This document shows positions 34,217 to 42,039 of a DNA stretch of 64,000 bases, in pieces. The notes beneath the pieces were generated by a model, which was not told the DNA's origin, did no database searches, and saw only the letters and a program-made list of their open reading frames with translations. Numbering within the stretch: the first letter of the stretch is position 1; each line of letters begins with the position of its first letter. Origin of the DNA: JAYRSJ01 sp041920215 (GTDB taxonomy: Bacteria > Pseudomonadota > Gammaproteobacteria > Burkholderiales > Burkholderiaceae_C); NCBI GenBank assembly GCA_041920215.1, contig JAYRSJ010000014.1, positions 42,167 through 106,166 on the forward strand, in the 5' to 3' direction. Made by a program: the position numbers and the translations under genes.

Positions 34217-35521
34217 TTAGCCCGGGCTGCCGTCCGCCTCGGCCGGGGTGGACGGTGCGGACGTCGTCTGGCCCAGCTGGCCCAGCGCGCGTTGCAGGCT
34301 GCTGGCGCTGGGTTTGTCGACGAAGACGCAGCGCTTGCCGTGCCGCTTGCAATGATCCTTGACCCGCCAGTAGGCGTCGTGGCTGATGCAGCCGGTCTGG
34401 CAGATCACCAGATCGGCCGCGGCCAGGCTGGCGTCGAGCTTGGCCGCCGCATCTTCCTCGCCGCCGTCATGGTGCAGAAAGCGGCCACCGGTGCGCTCTA
34501 TCAGCTGGCGGTAGACCGGTACCACCGCCGGGCGGCCGCCGACGCAAAGCACCGCCTGCTCGTTCAGCGGCGGCGGGGGCAGGTCCGGTCGCGCTGCTTC
34601 GGTGGACGGGGGCGCTGGCTGCTGCGCGCGCTGCAGCGCCTGCTGCTGCAGGCGTTCGGCGTGGCGCCGCCGGTCACGCTCGGCCTGCTGCTGCTCAGCC
34701 AGCAGCGTGCGCTCCAGCTGATGGATGCGCTGCTGTTGCTGACGCAGCTGCTGGGCCTGCTCCTGCCGGTGGCGCAGCCCCGGCACGGCGGCTTCCAGCT
34801 GCGCCAGTTCCTCGCGCAGCCCTGCCAGCGCGGTGTCGCGCTGCAACAGCTCGCCGCGCAGGCGCAGCTGATCGGCCTGCAGGCTCTCGATCTGGCTCGC
34901 CCGCTCCGCCAGCAGCCGGCTGGCGCGCGATTGCGCCTGGGCCAGCTCGCGGCCCAGCACCGCGTTCTCCTCGGCCAGGGCCTCGAGGCGGCGCAGATCG
35001 GCGCGGTCGGCGGTACCTACCTGATGCTGCAGCATATGGATGTCGCGCAGCACCTGCTCCTGCATCGCGTTGTCGCAGCGCGCATGCGTCAGCGTGGCCC
35101 AGAGCGCCCCCGCTACATCGCTGCCGGTGCGGGCCGCCGCCTGCCACCAGCGCGCCAGGGCCTCGCCGTTCTTGTGAGTGGCTGCCTGGCGCAGGGCCAG
35201 TGCATAACGCTGGTCCAGCTCGCGCTGCAGCAACTCGGCAATGCCGGAGCGCCGATTGCATTCATTGATGGCGCCGCAATGCAGCTCGTAGTCATTGCCC
35301 TGCGCCGCCCCACCCAGCGCCTTGCCCAGCCGCAGACGCAGCAGCGGCATCGGCAGGCAGACGCCGATCACCGGACACAGGGCCTGTGAGGGCAGCTCCC
35401 AGAGCCGCCGCCGCCGCGAGCCGCGCCCCGGCGGCAGCTCGGCCGTCGCCGCTGCGGCCCGCTGCTCGGCCAGCAGGGCGGTGAAGACATAGGGGGCGGA
35501 GCCGGCGCTCTTGCTGCACAT
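34217..35521 (-). CDS. DUF2325 domain protein with long coiled coil
   Basis: A 434-residue cytoplasmic protein. The N-terminal region (1-130) has Cys/His-containing segments and helical repeats. A long Arg/Gln/Leu coiled coil (about 150-310) follows. The C-terminal DUF2325 domain (about 335-425) runs AVLCVGGRPAVVPVYRQLIERTGGRFLHHDGGEED, then ADLVICQTGCISHDAYWRVKDHCKRHGKRCVFVDKPS. The Cys/His-rich DUF2325 module may bind metal or a ligand; its function is unknown. It is downstream of hemP on the same strand (118-base gap), so coregulation by iron is possible. Confidence 0.85.
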   Translation of the reverse strand: MCSKSAGSAPYVFTALLAEQRAAAATAELPPGRGSRRRRLWELPSQALCPVIGVCLPMPLLRLRLGKALGGAAQGNDYELHCGAINECNRRSGIAELLQRELDQRYALALRQAATHKNGEALARWWQAAARTGSDVAGALWATLTHARCDNAMQEQVLRDIHMLQHQVGTADRADLRRLEALAEENAVLGRELAQAQSRASRLLAERASQIESLQADQLRLRGELLQRDTALAGLREELAQLEAAVPGLRHRQEQAQQLRQQQQRIHQLERTLLAEQQQAERDRRRHAERLQQQALQRAQQPAPPSTEAARPDLPPPPLNEQAVLCVGGRPAVVPVYRQLIERTGGRFLHHDGGEEDAAAKLDASLAAADLVICQTGCISHDAYWRVKDHCKRHGKRCVFVDKPSASSLQRALGQLGQTTSAPSTPAEADGSPG

Positions 35522-35639
35522 GGCGTACTTCCTCGATTCGGTCTGGCATGTGAAAGGGGCAGGGCTGGCGCTAGGGCGGGCGGGTGCATGGAGGCCGTCG
35601 ATCGCCCTGCGGCGGGCGCGGTACGGCGGCCGCTGCGAC

Positions 35640-35879
35640 TCACTTGGTCAGGATCAGCTTGCCCAGCGAGGTCAGACGCAGGCGGTAGATCTGGCCGGCA
35701 TGATCGATCTCGATCTCGCGCTCGGCGCCCAGCAGGGCCTGGCTGCTGAGGCGCCGGCGCCCGGGCGGGCCGCCGGCCGGGGCGGTGCTGGCCGCTGCGG
35801 CTGGCCCGCTGTGGCCGGAGCCGACTGGCGGGGCGGGTGCCAGCGCGGGCTGGCCAATGAGTGGGGTGATCGCATCCAT
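35640..35879 (-). CDS. hemP: Hemin uptake protein HemP
   Basis: A 79-residue protein whose C-terminal half (SSQALLGAEREIEIDHAGQIYRLRLTSLGKLILTK) is the HemP family signature (LLgG..eveI.H.G..YrLR.T..gKLILTK). The N-terminal 40 residues are Pro/Ala/Gly-rich and variable. HemP is a small iron-regulated protein needed for heme-receptor expression in Burkholderia. The ATG at 35879 has no Shine-Dalgarno. A TTG at 35915 would extend the frame by 12 residues. A Fur-like site lies 13 bases upstream. No heme receptor gene is adjacent. Confidence 0.9.
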   Translation of the reverse strand: MDAITPLIGQPALAPAPPVGSGHSGPAAAASTAPAGGPPGRRRLSSQALLGAEREIEIDHAGQIYRLRLTSLGKLILTK

Positions 35880-35884
35880 GGTGA

Positions 35885-35916
35885 CATCATAAATGCGAAC
35901 GATTTGCAATTGCAAT
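35885..35916 (-). promoter_or_regulatory. Candidate hemP promoter
   Basis: On the minus strand TTGCAA (35916-35911), an 18-20 base spacer depending on which of two tandem TTGCAA copies is used, and TATGAT (35890-35885). The predicted start of transcription would fall within a few bases of the hemP ATG at 35879. Confidence 0.35.
35892..35911. promoter_or_regulatory. Fur-box-like operator between hemP and bfr
   Basis: AATGCGAACGATTTGCAATT is an imperfect inverted repeat with A/T-rich arms. A 20-base relative with 15 identities lies upstream of bfd at 36566-36585 (opposite strand). It overlaps the proposed hemP promoter. Fur as the ligand is an inference from gene content. Confidence 0.5.
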
Positions 35917-36043
35917 GCCCCGGTGGCGCCGCGGCTGCGCTGGAACAGAAACGCTTCTTATGCAAACCGCGGCGTCGCGGTTTTGTCGCCGGCCTGCGTC
36001 CAGCACGCACAATGCAGCGCTGTATCTAGCCAAGGAGACGACG

Positions 36044-36511
36044 ATGAAGGGTGATGCCAAGGTCATCGACTATCTGAACGCCCAGCTGAAGATGGAGCTG
36101 ACGGCGATCAATCAATATTTCCTCCATGCCCGCATGCTGAAGAACTGGGGCTTCGAGCGCCTGGCCAAGCATGAGTACGAGGAATCGATCGAGGAGATGA
36201 AGCACGCCGACCGCCTGATCGAGCGGGTGCTGATGCTGGAGGGGCTGCCCAATCTGCAGGATCTGGGCAAGCTCTATATCGGCGAGAGCGCGGTCGAGAC
36301 CCTGCACTGCGATCTGAAGATAGAGACCGCGGCCCATCCGCAGCTCAAGGAGGCCATCGCCTACTGTGAGTCGGTGCGCGACTATGTGTCGCGCGAGCTG
36401 CTGGAGGACATCCTCGGTGATACCGAGGAGCATATCGACCATCTGGAGACCCAGATCGCGCTGGTGGCGCAGCTGGGTGAACAGAACTGGCTGCAGAGCC
36501 AGATGGGCTGA
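36044..36511 (+). CDS. bfr: Bacterioferritin
   Basis: A 155-residue ferritin-fold iron store, collinear with E. coli Bfr: Glu18, Glu51, Met52 (heme ligand), His54, Glu94 and His130 are in the expected positions. At position 127, where E. coli has the ferroxidase Glu, this protein has Thr (DTEEH), with Glu128 and Glu129 next to it. AAGGAG lies six bases before the ATG, which fixes the start; the frame is open to 35915. Bfd follows, the partner that reduces and mobilises the stored iron. Divergent hemP shares its promoter region. Confidence 0.96.
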   Translation: MKGDAKVIDYLNAQLKMELTAINQYFLHARMLKNWGFERLAKHEYEESIEEMKHADRLIERVLMLEGLPNLQDLGKLYIGESAVETLHCDLKIETAAHPQLKEAIAYCESVRDYVSRELLEDILGDTEEHIDHLETQIALVAQLGEQNWLQSQMG

Positions 36512-36565
36512 TCGACCTGCAAACCCCCGGCGCGCCTGGGGGCTCTCGGTGGTGTTTGCGAATTT

Positions 36566-36585
36566 GATTGAGAAGAGTTCGCATT
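36566..36585. promoter_or_regulatory. Fur-box-like operator upstream of bfd
   Basis: Minus-strand reading AATGCGAACTCTTCTCAATC matches the hemP/bfr site at 15 of 20 positions. It lies 54 bases before the bfd ATG in the 127-base bfr-bfd gap. TTAGAGTAG just downstream (36590) may be part of a -10. Confidence 0.45.
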
Positions 36586-36638
36586 TGCGTTAGAGTAGGG
36601 TTCTGCCGCTGCACCGCGGTGCGACCCCCGCTCACGCC

Positions 36639-36878
36639 ATGATCGTCTGCCTCTGCCACCGCGTTTCCGACCGCGATATCCGCCGCGCCGTCCAAGACGG
36701 TGTGCACAGTTTCGACCTGCTGCAGGACGAGACCCAGGTCGCCTCGGCCTGTGGCTGCTGCCATGACTGCGCCCGCGAGGTCTTCGACGCCGCGTTGTCC
36801 AAGAGCGGATGCGCAGGACGCTGTCACGCCGAGCTGAGCGGCGTGCCGGCGCCCCACAGGCTGCCGGCGCGCGCCTGA
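36639..36878 (+). CDS. bfd: Bacterioferritin-associated [2Fe-2S] ferredoxin
   Basis: A 79-residue protein. Cys4 and Cys6 (IVCLCHRVSD) and Cys38 and Cys41 (ASACGCCHDCAREV) match the four E. coli Bfd cluster ligands, with extra cysteines at 40 and 44. Bfd binds Bfr and passes electrons to release iron. It is 15 residues longer at the C-terminus than E. coli Bfd (64), with an Ala/Pro-rich tail. Placement directly after bfr and a Fur-like site upstream support an iron-starvation role. Confidence 0.95.
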   Translation: MIVCLCHRVSDRDIRRAVQDGVHSFDLLQDETQVASACGCCHDCAREVFDAALSKSGCAGRCHAELSGVPAPHRLPARA

Positions 36879-36902
36879 GGCAGCCTCTCTGCCGCGGCCA
36901 CG

Positions 36903-37556
36903 TCAGGCTGTCAGCAGCCCCTTGCGCTCAATGAAGTCGATGATCTGGTCCAGACCGCTGCCGGTCTTCAGATTGCTCATCACGAAGGGGCGGCTGGGGC
37001 GCATGCGCCGGGTGTCGGCCTCCATCACCTGAAGATTGGCGCCGACATAGGGGGCCAGATCGGTCTTGTTGATCACGAAGAGATCGCTCTTGGTGATGCC
37101 CGGACCGCCCTTGCGCGGGATCTTCTCGCCGGCGGCCACATCGATCACATAGATCGTCAGGTCCGACAGCTCGGGGCTGAAGGTGGCAGCCAGATTGTCG
37201 CCACCCGATTCGATGAAGACGATGTCGGCCTGCGGGAACAGCTTCAGCATCCGGTCCACCGCCTCCAGATTGATGGAGGCGTCCTCGCGAATCGCGGTAT
37301 GCGGGCAGCCGCCGGTCTCCACGCCGATGATGCGCTCGGGCTCCAGCGCGCCGGCCACGGTCAGCAGGCGCTGGTCTTCCTTGGTGTAGATGTCGTTGGT
37401 GACCACGACCAGGTCGTAGCGCTGGCGCAGGGTCTTGCACAGCACCTCGACCAGGGTGGTCTTGCCCGAACCCACCGGACCGCCCACGCCGACGCGCAAA
37501 GGGGGCAGCTTCTTGCTGCGACCGGGAATGTTGTGCAGGGGGCTGGGGCTCGTCAT
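36903..37556 (-). CDS. ureG: Urease accessory GTPase UreG
   Basis: A 217-residue SIMIBI-class GTPase that delivers nickel to urease with UreE, UreF and UreH/D. The P-loop is GGPVGSGKTTL (25-35), the Cys-Pro-His metal site is C84-P85-H86 (ETGGCPHTAIRED), and GDNLAATFSPELSD, INKTDLAPYVGA and the C-terminal DFIERKGLL are all conserved. No ureDABCEF genes flank it: the upstream neighbour on the same strand is a LysR gene and the downstream neighbour is bfd. Nickel could also be supplied elsewhere in the cell (hydrogenase), but the sequence is UreG, not HypB. Confidence 0.95.
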   Translation of the reverse strand: MTSPSPLHNIPGRSKKLPPLRVGVGGPVGSGKTTLVEVLCKTLRQRYDLVVVTNDIYTKEDQRLLTVAGALEPERIIGVETGGCPHTAIREDASINLEAVDRMLKLFPQADIVFIESGGDNLAATFSPELSDLTIYVIDVAAGEKIPRKGGPGITKSDLFVINKTDLAPYVGANLQVMEADTRRMRPSRPFVMSNLKTGSGLDQIIDFIERKGLLTA

Positions 37557-37628
37557 GGCAGGGCTCGTGGTGGCTGAAACGATGGGGGCTGGGCACGCAA
37601 GCTTAGTGCCAGCGGGGCGTGGGGCCGG

Positions 37629-38546
37629 TCAGGCGGCCGGCGGCGGGGCCCTGAGCTGCTGGACGATGGCCTCGGTCAGCGGGCCCCGCAGCTCGCGCCG
37701 GTACAGCAGGCCCACGGGCCGCTGCAGCGGAAGGCCTGGCAGTGCGATCACCCGCAGGCTCGCGTCCTGCTCCCAGCTGGCGCGGCGCAGCCGGGGCAGC
37801 AGGCTCACCCCGACCTGCTGGCGCACCAGCTCGACCAGGGCCTCGATCGAGTTGAGCTGCAGGAAGTCCTGCACCGATGCCCCGAGCTGCCGCAGCGCCT
37901 TGTCGATCAGCGCCCCGGTGCGTTCGCTGCGGTCGAAGCGCAGAAAGGGTTCCTGCGCCAGCAGCTGCGCGGCGCTGCGCCGGCGCGTCGCGGCGGGGGC
38001 CAGCAGCACCAGCGGCTCCTCGTACAGCGGCATCCAGCCCAGCGAGCCGGGCAGCTTGGCTGCGCTGCGCACCAGCACCGCAGCGTCCAGCGCGCCCTGT
38101 TCCACCATGCCGGACAGCTCGGCCGAGCGGGCCGACACCAGGGTCAGCGTCAGGCCGGCGTGGCGCTGTTTCAGCGCCGCCACCGCATGCGCCAGCGGCG
38201 CCACCGCCGAGACCACCGCGCCCAGGCGGTAGGCGCCTGCCATGGGATCGGCGCGCAGCGCGGCGCTGCGCAGTTCCTCGTGCAGCTGGGCGTCCAGGGC
38301 CAGCATGCGCTCGGCCCAGGGCAGCAGCGCCTGGCCGGCGGCATTCAGCTGGGCCCGGCGTCCGCCCGGTCCGCCGTGGCCGCCGGGCCCACCGCGGTCG
38401 AACAAGGCGCGCTGCATCTCGGCCTCCAGATTGCGCATCTGCAGGCTGACCGCCGCCTGGGTCAGGGCCACCTGGGCGGCCGCGGCGGCGAAAGAGCCGT
38501 GACGGGCCACGGCGACAAAGCTCTTCAGCGTGCGCAGGCTGGGCAT
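37629..38546 (-). CDS. LysR-family transcriptional regulator
   Basis: A 305-residue regulator. The N-terminal winged helix runs LRTLKSFVAVARHGSFAAAAAQVALTQAAVSLQMRNLEAEM (residues 4-44), with the classic recognition helix. The effector-binding domain follows from about 95 (AGAYRLGAVVSAVAPLAHAVAALK). The ATG at 38546 is used; a TTG at 38573 adds nine residues. It is divergent from the gamma-glutamyltransferase-family gene, with LysR-type half-sites between, so it most likely controls that gene and itself. The linker helix has an unusual Gly-rich insert (DRGGPGGHGGPGGRRAQ). Confidence 0.92.
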   Translation of the reverse strand: MPSLRTLKSFVAVARHGSFAAAAAQVALTQAAVSLQMRNLEAEMQRALFDRGGPGGHGGPGGRRAQLNAAGQALLPWAERMLALDAQLHEELRSAALRADPMAGAYRLGAVVSAVAPLAHAVAALKQRHAGLTLTLVSARSAELSGMVEQGALDAAVLVRSAAKLPGSLGWMPLYEEPLVLLAPAATRRRSAAQLLAQEPFLRFDRSERTGALIDKALRQLGASVQDFLQLNSIEALVELVRQQVGVSLLPRLRRASWEQDASLRVIALPGLPLQRPVGLLYRRELRGPLTEAIVQQLRAPPPAA

Positions 38547-38552
38547 GACAAG

Positions 38553-38592
38553 CTTTTCTTGTGTAGATGGCAAGAATTATTGACTTTTCTTG
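38553..38592. promoter_or_regulatory. LysR-type operator between regulator and gamma-glutamyltransferase gene
   Basis: TTCTTG (38556-38561), nine bases, CAAGAA (38571-38576) form an inverted repeat. A third half, TTCTTG at 38587-38592, sits in a direct repeat of CTTTTCTTG spaced 31 bases (three helical turns) from the first copy. The layout suits a LysR recognition plus activation site. Confidence 0.5.
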
Positions 38593-38653
38593 CGATGTGG
38601 GCCGCCGCACAATCCGCTTCATCCTCCTGCCGCCCCACAGCCCGAGTCGCACC

Positions 38654-40294
38654 ATGAGCCAGCCGCACGATTTCGATTGGACCAGTGGCTATGCCAGCCA
38701 GCGCAGCCCGCTGTTCGCCCGCAACATCGTCTCGACCTCGCATCCGCTGGCCGCCCAGGCCGGGCTGCGCATGCTGGCCCAGGGCGGCAATGCGGTCGAC
38801 GCCGCCATCGCCACCGCTGCCTGCATGACCCTGGTCGAGCCCTGCAGCAATGGCTTGGGCTCGGACGCCTTCTGCATCCTGTGGGACGGCCAGCAGCTGC
38901 ACGGTCTCAATGCCTCGGGTCGCGCGCCCCAGGCCTGGACGCCCGACTACTTCCGCCGCAAGTACGGCGAGGCCAGCCTGGCCCTGCCCAAGCGCGGCTG
39001 GGATGCGGTGACCGTGCCGGGCGCGGTGGGCGGCTGGGTGGCGCTGAGCGAGCGCTTCGGCAAGCTGCCCTTTGCCGATTTGATGGCGCCGGCCATCGAG
39101 ATCGCCGAGCGCGGCTATGCGGTGCCGGTGATCGTGCAGCAGAAATGGAGCTTGGCCGCGCGGGTCGAAGAGCTGACCCGCCAGCCCGGCTTTGCCGAGA
39201 CCTTTCTGCCCCGCGGCCGGGTGCCGGCGGTGGGCGAGCTGTTCCAGTTCAAGGCCGCGGCACGCACGCTGCGGCTGATCGCCCAGAGCCGTGGCGAGGC
39301 CTTCTACCGCGGCGAGATCGCCGCCGCGGTGGAGGCCTTCGCCAGGAGCACCGGCGGCGCGATGCGAGCCGCTGACTTTGCCGCCTATCAGCCTGAGTGG
39401 GTGCAGCCCATCAGCCAGGACTATGCCGGCCATACCCTGCACGAGATTCCGCCCAACGGCCAGGGCATCGCCGCGCTGATGGCGCTGGGCATACTGAAGC
39501 ACCTTGACCTGGGCGCCCATGCGGTGGACAGCGTGGCCTCCCAGCATCTGCAGATCGAGGCGATGAAGCTGGCCTTTGCCGATGTCTACCGCTATGTGGC
39601 CGAGCCGGCCAGCATGCTGATGACGCCGGCCCAGATGCTGGACCCCGGCTATCTGGCCGAGCGCGCCCGGTTGATCGACAGGGGCAGGGCGCAGGACTTC
39701 AAGGCCGGCAATCCGGTCAAGGGCGGCACCATCTACCTGACCACGGCCGACGAGAGCGGCATGATGGTCAGCTTCATACAGAGCAACTACATGGGCTTCG
39801 GTTCCGGCCTGGTGCTGCCGGAGTACGGCATCTCGCTGCAAAACCGCGGCCATGGCTTCACGCTGGAGGCCGGCCATGCCAACGAGGTGGCGCCCGGCAA
39901 GCGCCCCTTCCACACCATCATCCCGGCCTTCCTGACCCGCGACGGACAACCGGTGATGAGCTACGGCGTGATGGGCGGGAATATGCAGCCCCAGGGCCAT
40001 ATGCAGACCCTGGTGCGCATGCTGGACTACCGGCAGCAGCCGCAGGCCGCCTGCGATGCACCGCGCTGGCGCTTCAACGAGGGCCTGTCGATCAATGTCG
40101 AGCGCAGCATGCGGCCCGATACCATTGAGGGCCTGCGTGACCTGGGTCACCAGATCGGCGACATCCACGACAGCTACCAGGACTTCGGCGCCGGCCAGTT
40201 CATCTGGCGTCTCGACCCCGCTGGCGATCCGGCGCTGGAGGGCTATGTGGCGGCCAGCGATCCGCGCCGCGATGGCGCCGCGGTAGGCTTCTGA
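38654..40294 (+). CDS. Gamma-glutamyltransferase family protein
   Basis: A 546-residue Ntn-hydrolase of the GGT family. N-terminal STSHPLAAQAGLRMLAQGGNAVDAAIATAACMTLVEPCSNGLGSDAF is diagnostic. The processing/catalytic Thr is Thr359 in GGTIYLTTADESG. The motifs SNYMGFGSGLVLPEYGISLQNRGHGF and GMGGNMQPQGHMQ-like VMGGNMQPQGHMQTLVRM follow. There is no signal peptide, so unlike E. coli Ggt it is cytoplasmic, resembling YwrD-like enzymes. The residues after Thr359 (IYL) differ from the usual THF/THY. Substrate unknown. It is divergent from its probable LysR regulator. Confidence 0.9.
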   Translation: MSQPHDFDWTSGYASQRSPLFARNIVSTSHPLAAQAGLRMLAQGGNAVDAAIATAACMTLVEPCSNGLGSDAFCILWDGQQLHGLNASGRAPQAWTPDYFRRKYGEASLALPKRGWDAVTVPGAVGGWVALSERFGKLPFADLMAPAIEIAERGYAVPVIVQQKWSLAARVEELTRQPGFAETFLPRGRVPAVGELFQFKAAARTLRLIAQSRGEAFYRGEIAAAVEAFARSTGGAMRAADFAAYQPEWVQPISQDYAGHTLHEIPPNGQGIAALMALGILKHLDLGAHAVDSVASQHLQIEAMKLAFADVYRYVAEPASMLMTPAQMLDPGYLAERARLIDRGRAQDFKAGNPVKGGTIYLTTADESGMMVSFIQSNYMGFGSGLVLPEYGISLQNRGHGFTLEAGHANEVAPGKRPFHTIIPAFLTRDGQPVMSYGVMGGNMQPQGHMQTLVRMLDYRQQPQAACDAPRWRFNEGLSINVERSMRPDTIEGLRDLGHQIGDIHDSYQDFGAGQFIWRLDPAGDPALEGYVAASDPRRDGAAVGF

Positions 40295-40646
40295 GCGAGC
40301 CGGCCGGACAGGCCGTGGCGCGCCAGCGGCTGTGGCGTCTGCCGCACGGCCGTGCCGGAACTCACTTGTCCGCGCTCAAGCCAGGGCTTAGCATCCAGGC
40401 CTTGCCTTTTCAAGATCCCATGACCAAGCTCCTCGACCGCACCAGACGCAGCGCACCCCGCCGTGCCGCTGGCGTGTGCGCTCGCGGTCATGGCGGCGGC
40501 GCGCGCGCCACGCGCTGATTCGCGCGCCCTGGCTGCCGAGGCAGCCGCCCGTCTCCTCTTTCTGCGCATCGTTTTCCTTGCTGCCTGCCTTTGTGCCTGG
40601 CTGAGTCCGCCCCACGAGGGCCGTGGCTTTTCGGAGATTCTTTCTT
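40295..40646 (+). other. Intergenic region before the MFS gene
   Basis: There are 352 bases with no supported gene. A 32-codon Arg-rich ORF (40420-40518) is possible but has no clear ribosome site. The MFS ribosome site (GGAG, 40633-40636) is at the end. Confidence 0.4.
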
Positions 40647-42002
40647 ATGCAAACCCGGCAACCGTCCTGGTTTGACCAGCTCAAACGCGCGCTGACGCTG
40701 CCACCCGGCGATCTGCTGCGCGATCTGGTTTACCGCCGCCTGTTCGCCTCCATCCTGATCAGCTCGCTGGGCGGGCAGATCACGATGCTGGCCCTGCCGC
40801 TGACCGCGGCCTTGCTGCTCAATGCCAGCCCCACCCAGATGGGCCTGCTGACCGCGATGGAGATCGCGCCCTTCGTGCTGTTCTCGCTGCCCTCGGGCGT
40901 CTGGCTGGACCGGGTGCGCAAGCTGCCCGTCTATGTCTGGGGCGAGACCGTGCTGGCCCTGGTGGTGGCCACCGTGCCGCTGGCCGCCTGGATGGGCTGG
41001 CTGTCGATGACCTGGCTCTATGTGGTGGGCTTTGTGCTGGGCACCGTCTACACCACCGCTGGCAGCGCCGCGCAGATCGTGCTGACCCAGGTGGTGCCAC
41101 GCGAGCGCCTGGTCGAGGCGCATGCCAAGAACGCGCTGGCCTCCTCGGGCGCCGAGGTCGCGGGGCCGGGTCTTGCCGGCGCGCTGATCAAGCTGATGGG
41201 CGCCCCGATGGCCCTGGCGGTGGATGCGGTGCTGGTGCTGATCTCGGCCCTGATCCTGCGCGGCATCCGCGTGCAGGAGCAGCTCAAGCCGCGCGAGGAC
41301 TCGCATTTCTGGCGCGATCTGAGGGCCGGCGTGCGCTTTGTGCGCGAGCATCGTCTGCTGGTGGCGCTGGCCGCCGCGGTGGGCGGCTGGCAGATGTTCC
41401 ACAACGCGGCCACCGTGGTGCAGATCCTGTTTGCCACCCGCACCCTGGGCCTGTCGGGCCAGACGGTGGGGCTTTGCTATATCGCGCTGGGCGCGGGCAC
41501 GGTGCTGGCCAGCGTGCTGGGCCACCGCATCAGCCGCCGTCTGGGCCCGGGGCCCAGCCTGGTGCTGGGCTTTGTGGCCAGCGGCCAGGGCTGGTTGCTG
41601 CTGGCCGTGGCGCCGGCCAATGCGCTGGGTGTGGCGCTGTTCGCCTACACGCTGTTCAGCTTCGGCATGGGGGCGGTGCTGATCTTCATCAACTTCCTGT
41701 CGCTGCGCCAGGCGGTGACGCCAGCGGCGATGCTGGGCCGCATGACCAGCACGATGCGCTGGCTGATCCTGCTGCCCGCCGGCCCGGGGGCGCTGATCGG
41801 CGGCTGGCTGGGCGAGCACTGGGGCCTGCGCTCGGCCCTGGGCTTTGCCGGCGTGGGGGCGCTGGGCCTGGCCCTGCTGGTGTGGCGCCAGGGCACGCTG
41901 CGCGCGGTGCGCGATCTACCCAGCGTGGCCCAGGAGGTCGAGCCGGACCGGCCGGCGGATACCGCCGCCCTGGCCCCCGCCGGGCTGCAGCCCGGCCAAT
42001 GA
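40647..42002 (+). CDS. MFS transporter, EntS/MFS_3-like
   Basis: A 451-residue transporter with about 12 hydrophobic segments. The first half runs FASILISSLGGQITMLALPLTAALLLNASPTQMGLLTAMEIAPFVLFSLPSGVWLDRVRKLPV, the family pattern with the loop 2-3 signature of MFS_3 (enterobactin exporter-like) proteins. The motif RLFASILISSLGGQI near the N-terminus and RISRRLGPGPSLVLG near 300 support it. Substrate unknown. GGAG is 10 bases before the ATG at 40647. A GNAT gene follows on the same strand after 37 bases. Confidence 0.9.
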   Translation: MQTRQPSWFDQLKRALTLPPGDLLRDLVYRRLFASILISSLGGQITMLALPLTAALLLNASPTQMGLLTAMEIAPFVLFSLPSGVWLDRVRKLPVYVWGETVLALVVATVPLAAWMGWLSMTWLYVVGFVLGTVYTTAGSAAQIVLTQVVPRERLVEAHAKNALASSGAEVAGPGLAGALIKLMGAPMALAVDAVLVLISALILRGIRVQEQLKPREDSHFWRDLRAGVRFVREHRLLVALAAAVGGWQMFHNAATVVQILFATRTLGLSGQTVGLCYIALGAGTVLASVLGHRISRRLGPGPSLVLGFVASGQGWLLLAVAPANALGVALFAYTLFSFGMGAVLIFINFLSLRQAVTPAAMLGRMTSTMRWLILLPAGPGALIGGWLGEHWGLRSALGFAGVGALGLALLVWRQGTLRAVRDLPSVAQEVEPDRPADTAALAPAGLQPGQ

Positions 42003-42039
42003 ACGAGCATCACGATTGACGCGCAGGAGGGAAGCAGCG

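Noticed and set aside
36903..37556. HypB (hydrogenase nickel GTPase) instead of UreG
   Set aside because: The CPH motif context and the IINKTDLAPYVGA and C-terminal blocks are those of UreG; no hyp genes are nearby.
37603..38655. 350-residue minus-strand ORF overlapping the LysR gene
   Set aside because: It is the same strand in another frame; Arg/Gly/Pro-rich and without the helix-turn-helix seen in the chosen frame.
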